Positions 1 to 5,479 of a stretch of 5,577 nucleotides of DNA are shown one piece after another; the stretch's first letter is position 1, and each line of letters starts with the position of its first letter. The stretch comes from Acidobacteriota bacterium (GTDB lineage: Bacteria; Acidobacteriota; Vicinamibacteria; Vicinamibacterales; 2-12-FULL-66-21), in contig JACDCA010000552.1 of the NCBI GenBank assembly GCA_013694635.1, positions 1 through 5,577 on the forward strand. The letters run 5' to 3'. A program made the translations under genes and the position numbers. The notes beneath the pieces were generated by a model. The model saw only the letters and a program-made list of their open reading frames with translations. It did no database searches and was not told where the DNA came from.

Positions 1-156
1 GAAGCGGGAGATGGTTTCGAGCGACACGCCAGGAGAAGACGCAAAGACCGGCGGCAGGCCGATCACCGGCGTGTCCGGACCGAGCGGTTGTGTGAGGTCG
101 ACGATTTTCAGCGTGCCGGCGTTCAGCGCCGCGATCAATTCGGTCAGCAGCGACAT
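1..156 (-). CDS. Cyclase-family (kynurenine formamidase-like) hydrolase, N-terminal 52 residues
   Basis: The first 52 codons of a gene that leaves the window on the left. The ATG at 156-154 is preceded by GGGGA about eight bases upstream, inside the end of the previous gene, and only three bases separate it from that gene's TAA. The protein opens with a short helix and then a strand reading KIVDLTQPLGPDTPVIGLPP, followed by SLETISRF. This 'DL(T/S)xPL-xxxTPV' opening is typical of the cyclase family (kynurenine formamidase, isatin hydrolase and many uncharacterised members), which are Mn/Zn-dependent hydrolases of amide or lactam-like bonds. The metal-binding HxGTHxDxPxH motif would lie beyond the edge, so catalytic competence cannot be judged. 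Its tight position after the decarboxylase subunits suggests it acts in the same pathway. The family call is fairly secure; the substrate is unknown. Confidence 0.8.
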   Translation of the reverse strand, partial: MSLLTELIAALNAGTLKIVDLTQPLGPDTPVIGLPPVFASSPGVSLETISRF

Positions 157-159
157 GCG

Positions 160-735
160 TTATTCCCCGCGGCCAAGTTGCTTCAAATGGCGCGCGAACT
201 CGTAACGGTTCTCCAGCAACGACAGATCGGTGACATAACCCGAAGGGCCGACCGCATCGGTCTTGGCGACGAGCGTCGTGAGGTCATCCCTCTTCTGCGC
301 AGCCAGGAAAGCCTCGCGAAACTCCTCCAGCCCGCGCACCGTGGCGGTGTGCGGCACGCCCGCGGCCTTCGCGATCTCGGCCAGGTCGCTCCCCGTGGAC
401 GTCGCGGTCGGAAACCCACCGACCGAGAGCAGGCTCTCGTTGTCGAACACCACGTGGACCAGGTTCCGCGGCCGGTAACGCGCCAGGGTGGTGAGCCCGC
501 CCAGGTTCATCAGCAGCGATCCGTCGCCGTCGAACACGACCACCTGAAGCTCCGGCCGCCCGAGTGCGATGCCGAGTCCCACCGAGGACGCGAGCCCCAT
601 CGCGTGCTGCAGATAGAAAAAGTTCGGACGATGCCCGATCGACTGGAGTTCCGCGGCCACGGCGCCCATGATCGTGACGACCACGCAGCGCTCGAGTTCG
701 GGATAGACGGCCTGAAGGGCGTCGAGGCGTCGCAT
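160..735 (-). CDS. Split ThDP-dependent 2-oxoacid decarboxylase, PP-domain (beta) subunit, ComE-like
   Basis: A 191-residue protein matching the thiamine-diphosphate (pyrophosphate-binding) half of sulfopyruvate/phosphonopyruvate decarboxylases. The ThDP/Mg motif is complete: GDG at residues 70-72, exactly 25 residues, then DN at 98-99. Ahead of it is a glycine-rich segment (HAMGLASSVGLGIALG, 44-59) typical of this half-enzyme. The C-terminus carries a segment VAKTDAVGPSG that closes the fold. The ATG at 735-733 is chosen because it overlaps the previous gene's stop (TGATG) and has GGGA upstream. A start nine codons further up at 762 is possible but would overlap the alpha gene by 28 bases. 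Two separate chains (Pyr and PP domains) are the arrangement of archaeal ComDE and some bacterial phosphonopyruvate and sulfopyruvate decarboxylases. The product should be a CO2-releasing cytosolic enzyme converting a 2-oxoacid to an aldehyde. The substrate cannot be inferred, since no coenzyme M, sulfonate or phosphonate gene is nearby. Confidence 0.85.
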   Translation of the reverse strand: MRRLDALQAVYPELERCVVVTIMGAVAAELQSIGHRPNFFYLQHAMGLASSVGLGIALGRPELQVVVFDGDGSLLMNLGGLTTLARYRPRNLVHVVFDNESLLSVGGFPTATSTGSDLAEIAKAAGVPHTATVRGLEEFREAFLAAQKRDDLTTLVAKTDAVGPSGYVTDLSLLENRYEFARHLKQLGRGE

Positions 736-1247
736 CAATCGTCCCACATCAGATCGCGGCACAGGAGCAGCGCCACCGGACGGCTGGCCGAATGGGCGAG
801 GGTCTGCGCCTTCGCGATCCGCTTCCCGACGTGTTCAGCCGCCTCGAGCCGGTCGAACGGAATCCGGAGCGCTTCCAGCACGTGCTCGGTGACACCGCCC
901 CCCTCACACTGCCACGGATCCTGTTCGCCGAACGACCCGCGCTGGCTGATCAACATGAGCAGCGGGATCCGATACAGCTGACCGCACGATACGATCCCGT
1001 TGATCGCGGCGAGAAAACCATGATTCTGCATCAGCATCGCCGACTTGACGCCCGCCAGATGCGCGCCCGTGCTGATGCCGACGCCCTCTTCCTCCTTGGC
1101 GAGCCGCACCAGCGTCATCTCATCATCGTCTTCCGCCATCCGGATCAGATGAACCAGCCAGGTTTCAGGCAGGGCGGAGACGATCCGCACCCCGGTCTCC
1201 TTGAGTGCGCGATAGATCGCGGTGGAGCTTTCGACAGAAACAGGCAC
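735..1247 (-). CDS. Split ThDP-dependent 2-oxoacid decarboxylase, Pyr-domain (alpha) subunit, ComD-like
   Basis: About 170 residues forming the pyrimidine-binding half of a split ThDP decarboxylase. After an opening helix (AIYRALKETGVRIVSALPE, 10-28) comes EEEG at 52-55. This acidic cluster sits where the family's conserved glutamate, which activates the ThDP aminopyrimidine, is found. It continues with STGAHLAG and MLMQNHG, then IPLLMLISQRGSFGEQDPWQ (about 93-112), close to the 'P-x-L-x-x-x-S-x-RG-x-x-GE-x-x-P-Q' segment of ComD-type subunits. The start is uncertain. GTG at 1247 gives the usual family length of roughly 170 residues and lies ten bases after the transporter's TAG. TTG at 1253 or GTG at 1283 (29-base overlap with the transporter, 182 residues) are alternatives. 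None has a good Shine-Dalgarno, so translational coupling is likely. The stop overlaps the beta-subunit start (TGATG), as expected for subunits made in equal amounts. Confidence 0.85.
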   Translation of the reverse strand: MPVSVESSTAIYRALKETGVRIVSALPETWLVHLIRMAEDDDEMTLVRLAKEEEGVGISTGAHLAGVKSAMLMQNHGFLAAINGIVSCGQLYRIPLLMLISQRGSFGEQDPWQCEGGGVTEHVLEALRIPFDRLEAAEHVGKRIAKAQTLAHSASRPVALLLCRDLMWDD

Positions 1248-1254
1248 CGCCAAA

Positions 1255-2613
1255 CTATACGGCGTGAACGACGCCGATAACACTGGTGAGCAGCCACCAG
1301 ATGCCGACCGTCAGGATGCCCGCAGGGATCCCCCAGCGGATCCAGTAGTAAAGCCACAGCGGCGCAGGCGGCTCCCCTGCGGCTGAGAGCGCCTTCAGCG
1401 CCGTCGAACGGTGCAGGCACCAGCCGACGGTGAGGACTGCCAGGAGCGCGCCGAGCGTCTGCATGCCGGAACCGAACGTAAGATCCCAGGGTACGAAGAT
1501 CGCGTTGTTGATGGTGGGCGGGATCGCTATGAGAAACGCCGCCACGGCCATCATCCAGACGGCTCGCGTCCTGTCGAGCCGCGTGTTGTCGGTAAGGCCG
1601 GCGACCAGCACCTCGAACGCCGCAACATTGGAGAGATAGCCCGCGCCAAAGAGCCCGGCGAAGAACAGCAGACCGAAGACCCAGCCCGCCGGGATTGCGG
1701 CGAAGACCTGCGGCAGCGTGGAAAAGATCAGTCCAGGCCCCTGGGTCGGCGCCATGTGGAGTGCAAAGACGGCAGGGATGATTGCGAGGCCTGCGAGGAG
1801 CGAGGTTCCGGTGTCTCCAATCACGGTCCACAGTGCCGGGCGGGCAACATTCTCCCTGGCGCCGAGATACGAACCGTAAACCACCATGAAGGTGCCCCCG
1901 AGCGAAAGGGAGAACATCATGTGGCCGATGGCGGCCAGCATCACTGTCGGTGTCAGATCGGCCCAGCGGAACTTCAAAATGAACCATCGCACGCCTTCGC
2001 CCGCCCCTTCGAGGGTGAGCGACCGCGCCATCACAATCAGCAGGATCACGAAGAGCGCCGGCATGATGATCGTGCTCGCGCGTTCGATGCCTGCGCGGAG
2101 CCCTTTCGCCACGACGAGGGCGCAGGCGACGATCACCGCCGCGGTGCAGGCGAGCTGGAGCCCGAACGATTTCGCGACGAAGCCACGGTCGGGCGGCAGG
2201 ATTGCGGCGGCATCGAACGCAAGACCGAGCGCGTGCGCGCCCTGAGCGAGCGCGTAGTAGAGCACCCAGCCGATGACCGCGGAGTAATACCCGGTGGCCG
2301 CGACAACGACGCAGAAGAAGAACCAGCCCACCTGCCGGCCAAACGGGAATCCGCCGGCGGCGAACGCGCCGACCGTGCCGCGCCGACTATGGCGACCCAG
2401 CGCATATTCGGCCATCAGCGCGGGGACACCGATCGTCACCGCAACGACAACGTAGAAGAGCGCGAACGCGGCGCCGCCGAACGTCCCGGCCATGTAGGGA
2501 AAGCGCCAGACGTTCCCCAGCCCCACGGCGACCCCGATCATCGTCATGATCGTGCCGAAGCGGGAGCCAAACGTTTCGCGGCCGGTTGAGGGCGCCACCG
2601 GCCGCGTTGTCAT
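1255..2613 (-). CDS. Sodium-dependent NSS/SNF-family symporter (LeuT-fold)
   Basis: A 452-residue integral membrane protein with 11-12 predicted helices. TM1 carries the NSS signature: a GSRFG lead-in, then VGLGNVWRFPY at 30-40, followed by GTFGGAAF. TM3 keeps the paired tyrosines at 109-110 (second = LeuT Tyr108). TM6 reads FSLSLGGTFMVVYGSYL (234-250) and TM8 LLFFAGLFGAGYLSNVAAFE (315-334). Family members couple Na+ to uptake of amino acids or related compounds across the inner membrane. Aligned by eye to LeuT, Na1 residue Asn27 is kept (Asn34), and at Na2 Ser355 is kept (Ser328) but Thr354 becomes Leu327. In TM6 Phe259-Gly260 become Gly240-Thr241, suggesting a non-standard substrate pocket. 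The ATG at 2613 is chosen because it forms an ATGA overlap with the upstream gene's stop and leaves a normal short cytoplasmic N-terminus; the frame is open 24 codons further up. It likely imports the substrate handled by the downstream decarboxylase and hydrolase. Confidence 0.9.
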   Translation of the reverse strand: MTTRPVAPSTGRETFGSRFGTIMTMIGVAVGLGNVWRFPYMAGTFGGAAFALFYVVVAVTIGVPALMAEYALGRHSRRGTVGAFAAGGFPFGRQVGWFFFCVVVAATGYYSAVIGWVLYYALAQGAHALGLAFDAAAILPPDRGFVAKSFGLQLACTAAVIVACALVVAKGLRAGIERASTIIMPALFVILLIVMARSLTLEGAGEGVRWFILKFRWADLTPTVMLAAIGHMMFSLSLGGTFMVVYGSYLGARENVARPALWTVIGDTGTSLLAGLAIIPAVFALHMAPTQGPGLIFSTLPQVFAAIPAGWVFGLLFFAGLFGAGYLSNVAAFEVLVAGLTDNTRLDRTRAVWMMAVAAFLIAIPPTINNAIFVPWDLTFGSGMQTLGALLAVLTVGWCLHRSTALKALSAAGEPPAPLWLYYWIRWGIPAGILTVGIWWLLTSVIGVVHAV

Positions 2614-3341
2614 CGGGGTACTCGCTCGAGCCGTTTGATCACGCCAGAACTCGTCAGCTCCCGGAGCGCATCCTTCCCCACCCACCGTGCCGTAGGATCG
2701 TTCGAATCGGCCAGCCGGCGCGCCACCGCAACAGCCGCAGAATTGAGTGCGCGATTGCGCTTGACGATCGCACGCAGCGCCATGTTCGTGGCCTTCTTGA
2801 CGAAGTTGCGTTCGTCACCGGCCTCGCGTTCGATAAGCGCGAGGCCCTGGAGAAACGGTTCGTCGCCGGCACGCTTGTCGTGCACGGTGAGGCTCCACAG
2901 CAGCGCAAAGGCCGTTCGTTTCTCAAACTCGTTGCGCCTGCAGCTCCATTGCGTGACCTTGACCCAGGCGTGCTGCGATCGGTTAAAGAGGTTGAAGCTC
3001 ATCGCGTCGCAAAATGCCCAGTTGTCGAAATCTCTGCACCAGCGATCCATCTGGGCTGGCGTGAGCTGCTCCGGATCGCCGACAAACGACGCCAGCATGC
3101 GCGCCTCGTACACCCCCGTGTTCCAGAGGGCGACGGGTAGTGGCTGGCTGCGACCGAGGGTCGTGCCAAGCGCCTTGATGTCTTTCATCGCCTCGCCGTA
3201 CGCACGGTCCGAAGGGATGGAATAGCGTGGCATGCCTTCGAGCGTGGCCTTGGTGGCATGGCGTTTCAGCCACGCCAGCGCCGAGTGCACCCGGTCTTCG
3301 GTCGAGGGGCTACCGGCAAGAAGGCTGTTTCTCTTCGTCAA
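2610..3341 (-). CDS. AlkD-like HEAT-repeat DNA alkylation repair protein
   Basis: A 243-residue, helix-rich soluble protein of the DNA alkylation repair (AlkC/AlkD, ALK/HEAT-repeat) superfamily. Visible landmarks are LWNTGVYEARMLASF (72-86), PAQMDRWCRDFDNWAFCD (95-112) and ERNFVKKATNMALRAIVKRN (177-196). Trp108 and Asp112 have the spacing of B. cereus AlkD Trp109 and catalytic Asp113, and Arg142 is a candidate for Arg148. The position of AlkD Trp187 is Met187 here. AlkD removes bulky or cationic alkyl bases such as 7-methylguanine and 3-methyladenine without base flipping; the activity of this subgroup is less certain. The chosen start is TTG at 3341, whose TTGA overlaps the VOC gene's stop. 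There is no Shine-Dalgarno, so coupling is inferred. An internal GTG at 3290 is the main alternative but would trim part of the first helix. The stop overlaps the transporter's ATG. Confidence 0.82.
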   Translation of the reverse strand: MTKRNSLLAGSPSTEDRVHSALAWLKRHATKATLEGMPRYSIPSDRAYGEAMKDIKALGTTLGRSQPLPVALWNTGVYEARMLASFVGDPEQLTPAQMDRWCRDFDNWAFCDAMSFNLFNRSQHAWVKVTQWSCRRNEFEKRTAFALLWSLTVHDKRAGDEPFLQGLALIEREAGDERNFVKKATNMALRAIVKRNRALNSAAVAVARRLADSNDPTARWVGKDALRELTSSGVIKRLERVPR

Positions 3342-3715
3342 GAGTTGGAGTTCGGTAATGCAAAGTGCGGATTCTCGATCAGTCCGATCAGGTTGCCAAA
3401 TGGATCAGTGACGGTGGCAACTTTGATCCCTTCACCGACGTCATGCGGCGCGACCGCGATCGTGGCACCGGCAGTAACGAACTGCTGGACCGCCGGGCCG
3501 ATCTCAGCGACACGCCAATATGCGACGGTGCCGCCAGCTCCCGGCTTGCCGAGCGTGTAATTGGGATCCAGGCCCAGCTCGTAACCGGCGATGTTGAAGC
3601 CGACATAGAACGGCTGGTCGAAGTACGGAGCCTGCTGAAACACGGCGGTATACCAGGCTTTCGCCTTCTCCAGGTCCGTGACGCCATAGATCACTGTGGC
3701 CAGTCCTCTTACCAT
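3338..3715 (-). CDS. VOC-superfamily (glyoxalase/dioxygenase-fold) protein
   Basis: A 125-residue protein with the two beta-alpha-beta-beta-beta modules of the vicinal oxygen chelate fold. Module 1 (residues 3-50) contains TDLEKAKAWYTAVF and ends in YELGLDP. Module 2 (62-115) runs from GTVAYWRVAEIGPAVQQF through DPFGNLIGLIENPHF, the classic C-terminal VOC signature. Glu46 and Glu114 lie where metal ligands sit in catalytic members, but the usual histidine in the first strand is replaced by Thr7/Val8. It may therefore be a binding protein or a non-canonical enzyme rather than glyoxalase I. The ATG at 3715 is chosen because a strong AGGAGGA lies eight bases upstream and the fold starts at once; the longer open frame above it is not protein-like. 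Forty-nine bases separate it from the SDR gene, and its TGA overlaps the next gene's TTG. This is the best ribosome site in the coupled block. Confidence 0.86.
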   Translation of the reverse strand: MVRGLATVIYGVTDLEKAKAWYTAVFQQAPYFDQPFYVGFNIAGYELGLDPNYTLGKPGAGGTVAYWRVAEIGPAVQQFVTAGATIAVAPHDVGEGIKVATVTDPFGNLIGLIENPHFALPNSNS

Positions 3716-3730
3716 GCCCGGCTTCCTCCT
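3716..3730 (-). promoter_or_regulatory. Strong Shine-Dalgarno of the VOC gene
   Basis: Read on the minus strand, AGGAGGA (3730-3724) lies eight bases before the ATG at 3715-3713. It decides the start of the VOC gene against the much longer open frame. The genes that follow have weak or no Shine-Dalgarno and overlapping stops, so ribosomes loaded here could feed the downstream coupled genes. Confidence 0.75.
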
Positions 3731-3764
3731 ATCGCTGTACGAACCAATAACTGACGTGACTTCA

Positions 3765-4517
3765 TTACGCGGGATCTGTGCCCACAATCGCATAGTAGTC
3801 GCCCACCCGCTTCCTCGACCCGGGACGGGTGTAGACGTCCGGCGCGCGCGACTCGACGACGCCGGCGATGACCTCCGCGACCTCTTCAGCGTCCTGGCCG
3901 TCAGGCAGCGCTCGCGACTCCGGACCGCCGTGCATCGCGTTTGCGCCGAAATTCGTCCACACGACACCTGGCGAAACGAGGGAGAACTGGATCCCCGGGT
4001 GCGTCTGTTGGAGTTCTTCACGAAAGGTGGCCGTCAGCGCGTTCAGAAAATGCTTCGCGCCGCAATACGCCGACCGCGGGACGGCCGATGGAATCCGTCC
4101 GAGCATGGACGAAATGTTGATGATGTGCCCCGTGCCACGATCCTTGAAATGCGGCAGGACTTCCTGCATTCCGTAGAGCGCCGACTTGACGTTGACGCGC
4201 ATCACACCGTCCACATCGTCGTCGGTCAATTGGGAGGGCACTCGCGTGATGCCCTGCCCGACGTTGTTCATCCAGACGTCGATGCGTCCGAAGGCGGCCA
4301 GCGCTTCGCTCACGACCCGCGTGACATCGGCGCGCACCGTCATGTCGGCGACGAAGCTTCGCCCCCGTCCTTCACACCTCCCGGCCACCGCCCGCAGCGC
4401 ATCCGCCCTGCGTGCCACGACCGCAACTGAATGCCCCCGGCGCGCAAGCGCTTCCGCAGTCGCGGCGCCGATGCCGGAACTGGCGCCAGTCACGACGATG
4501 ACCTTCTGAGGAATCAC
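3765..4517 (-). CDS. Classical short-chain dehydrogenase/reductase (SDR), NADP(H)-type
   Basis: A 250-residue cytosolic oxidoreductase with all classical SDR landmarks. The nucleotide-binding TGASSGIG is at 10-17, and Arg36-Arg37 at the end of strand 2 point to NADP(H) over NAD. NNVG is at 84-87 (the family norm is NNAG), and the structural Asn is at 109. The catalytic set is Ser137, Tyr151 and Lys155 in ISSM...SAYCGAK. One extra residue lies between Ser and Tyr compared with the usual spacing of 13. The GTG at 4517 is chosen because AAGGAG lies four bases upstream and the Rossmann motif begins at residue 6. The substrate is unknown; the family oxidises alcohols or reduces ketones and aldehydes. 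It lies 33 bases after the CPBP remnant and 49 bases before the VOC gene, so it probably belongs to the same transcript as the downstream operon. Confidence 0.9.
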   Translation of the reverse strand: MIPQKVIVVTGASSGIGAATAEALARRGHSVAVVARRADALRAVAGRCEGRGRSFVADMTVRADVTRVVSEALAAFGRIDVWMNNVGQGITRVPSQLTDDDVDGVMRVNVKSALYGMQEVLPHFKDRGTGHIINISSMLGRIPSAVPRSAYCGAKHFLNALTATFREELQQTHPGIQFSLVSPGVVWTNFGANAMHGGPESRALPDGQDAEEVAEVIAGVVESRAPDVYTRPGSRKRVGDYYAIVGTDPA

Positions 4518-4530
4518 AGCGCTCCTTGGT
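4518..4530 (-). promoter_or_regulatory. Ribosome binding site of the SDR gene
   Basis: On the minus strand AAGGAG (4527-4522) is followed by CGCT and then GTG at 4517-4515. It supports the non-ATG start of the SDR gene. The spacer is on the short side. No convincing sigma-70 promoter was seen in the 33-base gap before it or in the end of the remnant upstream. Confidence 0.6.
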
Positions 4531-4550
4531 AAACGACCCGACGGCCAATG

Positions 4551-4962
4551 CTATCTCGGTTGGATCCTGGCACCTCGCATCAGGAACAGCAACGGTGCGG
4601 CGACGACCCACGCCAGTCCGGCCGTGATCCACGCGACCAGCGAACCGCCGAAACCAAACGCGCTCGCGCCAGGCAGCGCGGCCGCCGGCGCGAGAATGAG
4701 TGTGTTGTTCACCGACGCGTGCATCAGCATTACGAGCAGCAGACTGCCGCCCGTCTTCCAGTAGAGCCACCCAATGGTGACCGACAGCGCCGTGACGTGC
4801 AGCAGGTAGAGCGAAAAGCCCGCGTCTGAGTTGTCACTCGTGTCGAAAAGACTGGCCGACACTGCCGGTATCGGGCAGAAAAAAGAGCGGCAGGTGCCAC
4901 AGGGCCCAGATCGCACCGAGAACGATGCTGGCGGTGCCAAGACCGAGATGCGTAGCGAGGCG
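4551..4962 (-). pseudogene. CPBP-family intramembrane metalloprotease remnant, 5'-truncated and frameshifted
   Basis: The C-terminal half of a CPBP (CAAX protease/bacteriocin-processing, Abi) membrane protease. Frame A, starting right after the stop at 4965-4963, reads RLATHLGLG, then GAIWALWHLPLFFLPDTG (motif 2, WALWH) and VGQSF, and ends at TGA 4836-4834. The frame one base over continues as SLYLLHVTALSV, WLYWKTGGSLLLVMLMHASV and NNT (motif 3, HASVN) to TAG at 4551. The join lies near the TTTT run at 4846-4849. Removing one base there restores one frame, though the 10-residue linker left behind suggests a 31-base insertion instead. The first half of the family, including the catalytic EExxxR glutamates and the opening helices, is absent. 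The open frame starting with TTG at 4940 has an out-of-frame, non-homologous N-terminus and is not a gene. Function is almost certainly lost. Confidence 0.78.
4812..4850. repeat. 7-bp direct repeat bounding the frame-disrupting segment of the CPBP remnant
   Basis: CGAAAAG occurs at 4812-4818 and again at 4844-4850, offset by 32 bases. The reading-frame change of the protease remnant lies at the second copy, and the stretch between them encodes the acidic linker not expected from the family. A slippage or short-duplication event using these repeats is possible, but deleting exactly 32 bases would not restore the frame; 31 or 1 would. Confidence 0.35.
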
Positions 4963-5400
4963 TCAGGCGACGGCAGTCATAGGGGCGGCACGCGTCGAAC
5001 GATCCAGAACCGCAATCAGAACCCCCATTACCGTGATCGGCACAGATTCGCCGATCGTCCAGTACCACGGCATGCCCGCGTGGATGTCGATGATCGCGAT
5101 CGCCACGCCGAAGATGAGATCCATCGCCGCAATGTAGGTGACGATCGGCCGGTACCGCACCGGGTCACCCGCGACGATGAACATCAGGATGCCGTGAAAG
5201 CCGTACAGGAGGGCGATCGACCGGGCGAGGTAGTCGACGAGCGGCGCCCGCGGAAACGGTCCGAGCCCGAGCGCCTCGTGCGTCGCCGCCATCCATTCCA
5301 CCGGCAGGAAGACGGCGAGAAACGCGGCGGACGTTGCCAGCGCACCGACGCGAAGAAGGAGCGATAGCAGCCTGAGCCGGTCGCCGATCGAGATCCACAT
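4963..5400 (-). CDS. Small four-helix integral membrane protein of unknown function
   Basis: A 145-residue protein with four predicted membrane helices, at about residues 14-33, 58-77, 86-104 and 115-132. A loop reading LPVEWMAATHEALGLGPFP (32-50) lies between helices 1 and 2, and GDPVRYRPIV (78-87) between 2 and 3. It resembles small conserved hypothetical membrane proteins seen in planctomycetes and other soil bacteria, but no function is known to me. No export signal or catalytic motif was seen. Translation starts at ATG 5400-5398. There is only a weak AGG upstream, and the predicted transcription start is almost at the ATG, so a leaderless mRNA is plausible. The tail STRAAPMTAVA after Arg134 is not membrane-like and abuts the protease remnant, so the last residues may have been created by the deletion that removed the protease's first half. 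Confidence 0.72.
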   Translation of the reverse strand: MWISIGDRLRLLSLLLRVGALATSAAFLAVFLPVEWMAATHEALGLGPFPRAPLVDYLARSIALLYGFHGILMFIVAGDPVRYRPIVTYIAAMDLIFGVAIAIIDIHAGMPWYWTIGESVPITVMGVLIAVLDRSTRAAPMTAVA

Positions 5401-5401
5401 C

Positions 5402-5437
5402 GATCGGCAACCTACGTGAACCCGCGAAGGGTGTCAA
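5402..5437 (-). promoter_or_regulatory. Candidate sigma-70 promoter for the membrane-protein gene
   Basis: On the minus strand a perfect -35 box TTGACA (5437-5432) is followed by a 17-base spacer and TAGGTT (5414-5409), which matches the -10 consensus at three of six positions including the first two T-A. Transcription would start near 5402-5400, at or next to the ATG. The weak -10 box keeps confidence moderate. Confidence 0.4.
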
Positions 5438-5479
5438 AGGGACGGGTGATCTATCAGGCGCACCCGGGTCCACCCCTGC

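Noticed and set aside
88..981. Long plus-strand open frame of 297 codons
   Set aside because: It is antisense to the two decarboxylase subunits, rich in Arg, His and Gln with no recognisable domain. It is the usual antisense artefact of high-GC genes.
1630..1680. A five-residue insertion in TM8 of the transporter
   Set aside because: A first alignment anchored on FFAGL suggested it. Anchoring on the Ser-Asn and the following Glu aligns it to other bacterial NSS proteins without a gap, leaving only the Thr-to-Leu change.
1145..1987. 280-codon minus-strand frame overlapping the transporter
   Set aside because: Out of frame with the transporter and alpha subunit; it has no domain, and both true genes explain the bases.
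1411..2589. 392-codon plus-strand open frame
   Set aside because: Lies opposite the clearly identified NSS transporter. Its composition (Arg, His, Asp, Glu and Gly throughout) is what the complement of membrane-helix codons gives.
4518..4590. TAGCAT at about 4550 as a -10 box for the SDR gene
   Set aside because: No -35-like sequence was found at 16-18 bases upstream, so it was not annotated as a promoter.
4846..4849. Programmed ribosomal frameshift at the TTTT run
   Set aside because: No X-XXY-YYZ slippery heptamer or clear downstream structure, and the product would still lack EExxxR.
4551..4940. 129-codon open frame starting with TTG as a complete small protein
   Set aside because: Its first 25 or so residues are an out-of-frame reading of the protease's WALWHLP segment. 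Only the C-terminal part is homologous, so it is listed as part of the pseudogene.
4963..4965. TGA between the membrane protein and protease remnant as selenocysteine or programmed readthrough
   Set aside because: The two sides belong to unrelated families, the protease lacks its catalytic half, and a second frame break follows. Decay is simpler.
5417..5429. Small inverted repeat ACCC-GCGAA-GGGT as operator or terminator
   Set aside because: Only four base pairs, with no T-run. It lies in the spacer of the candidate promoter but is too short to argue for a binding site.
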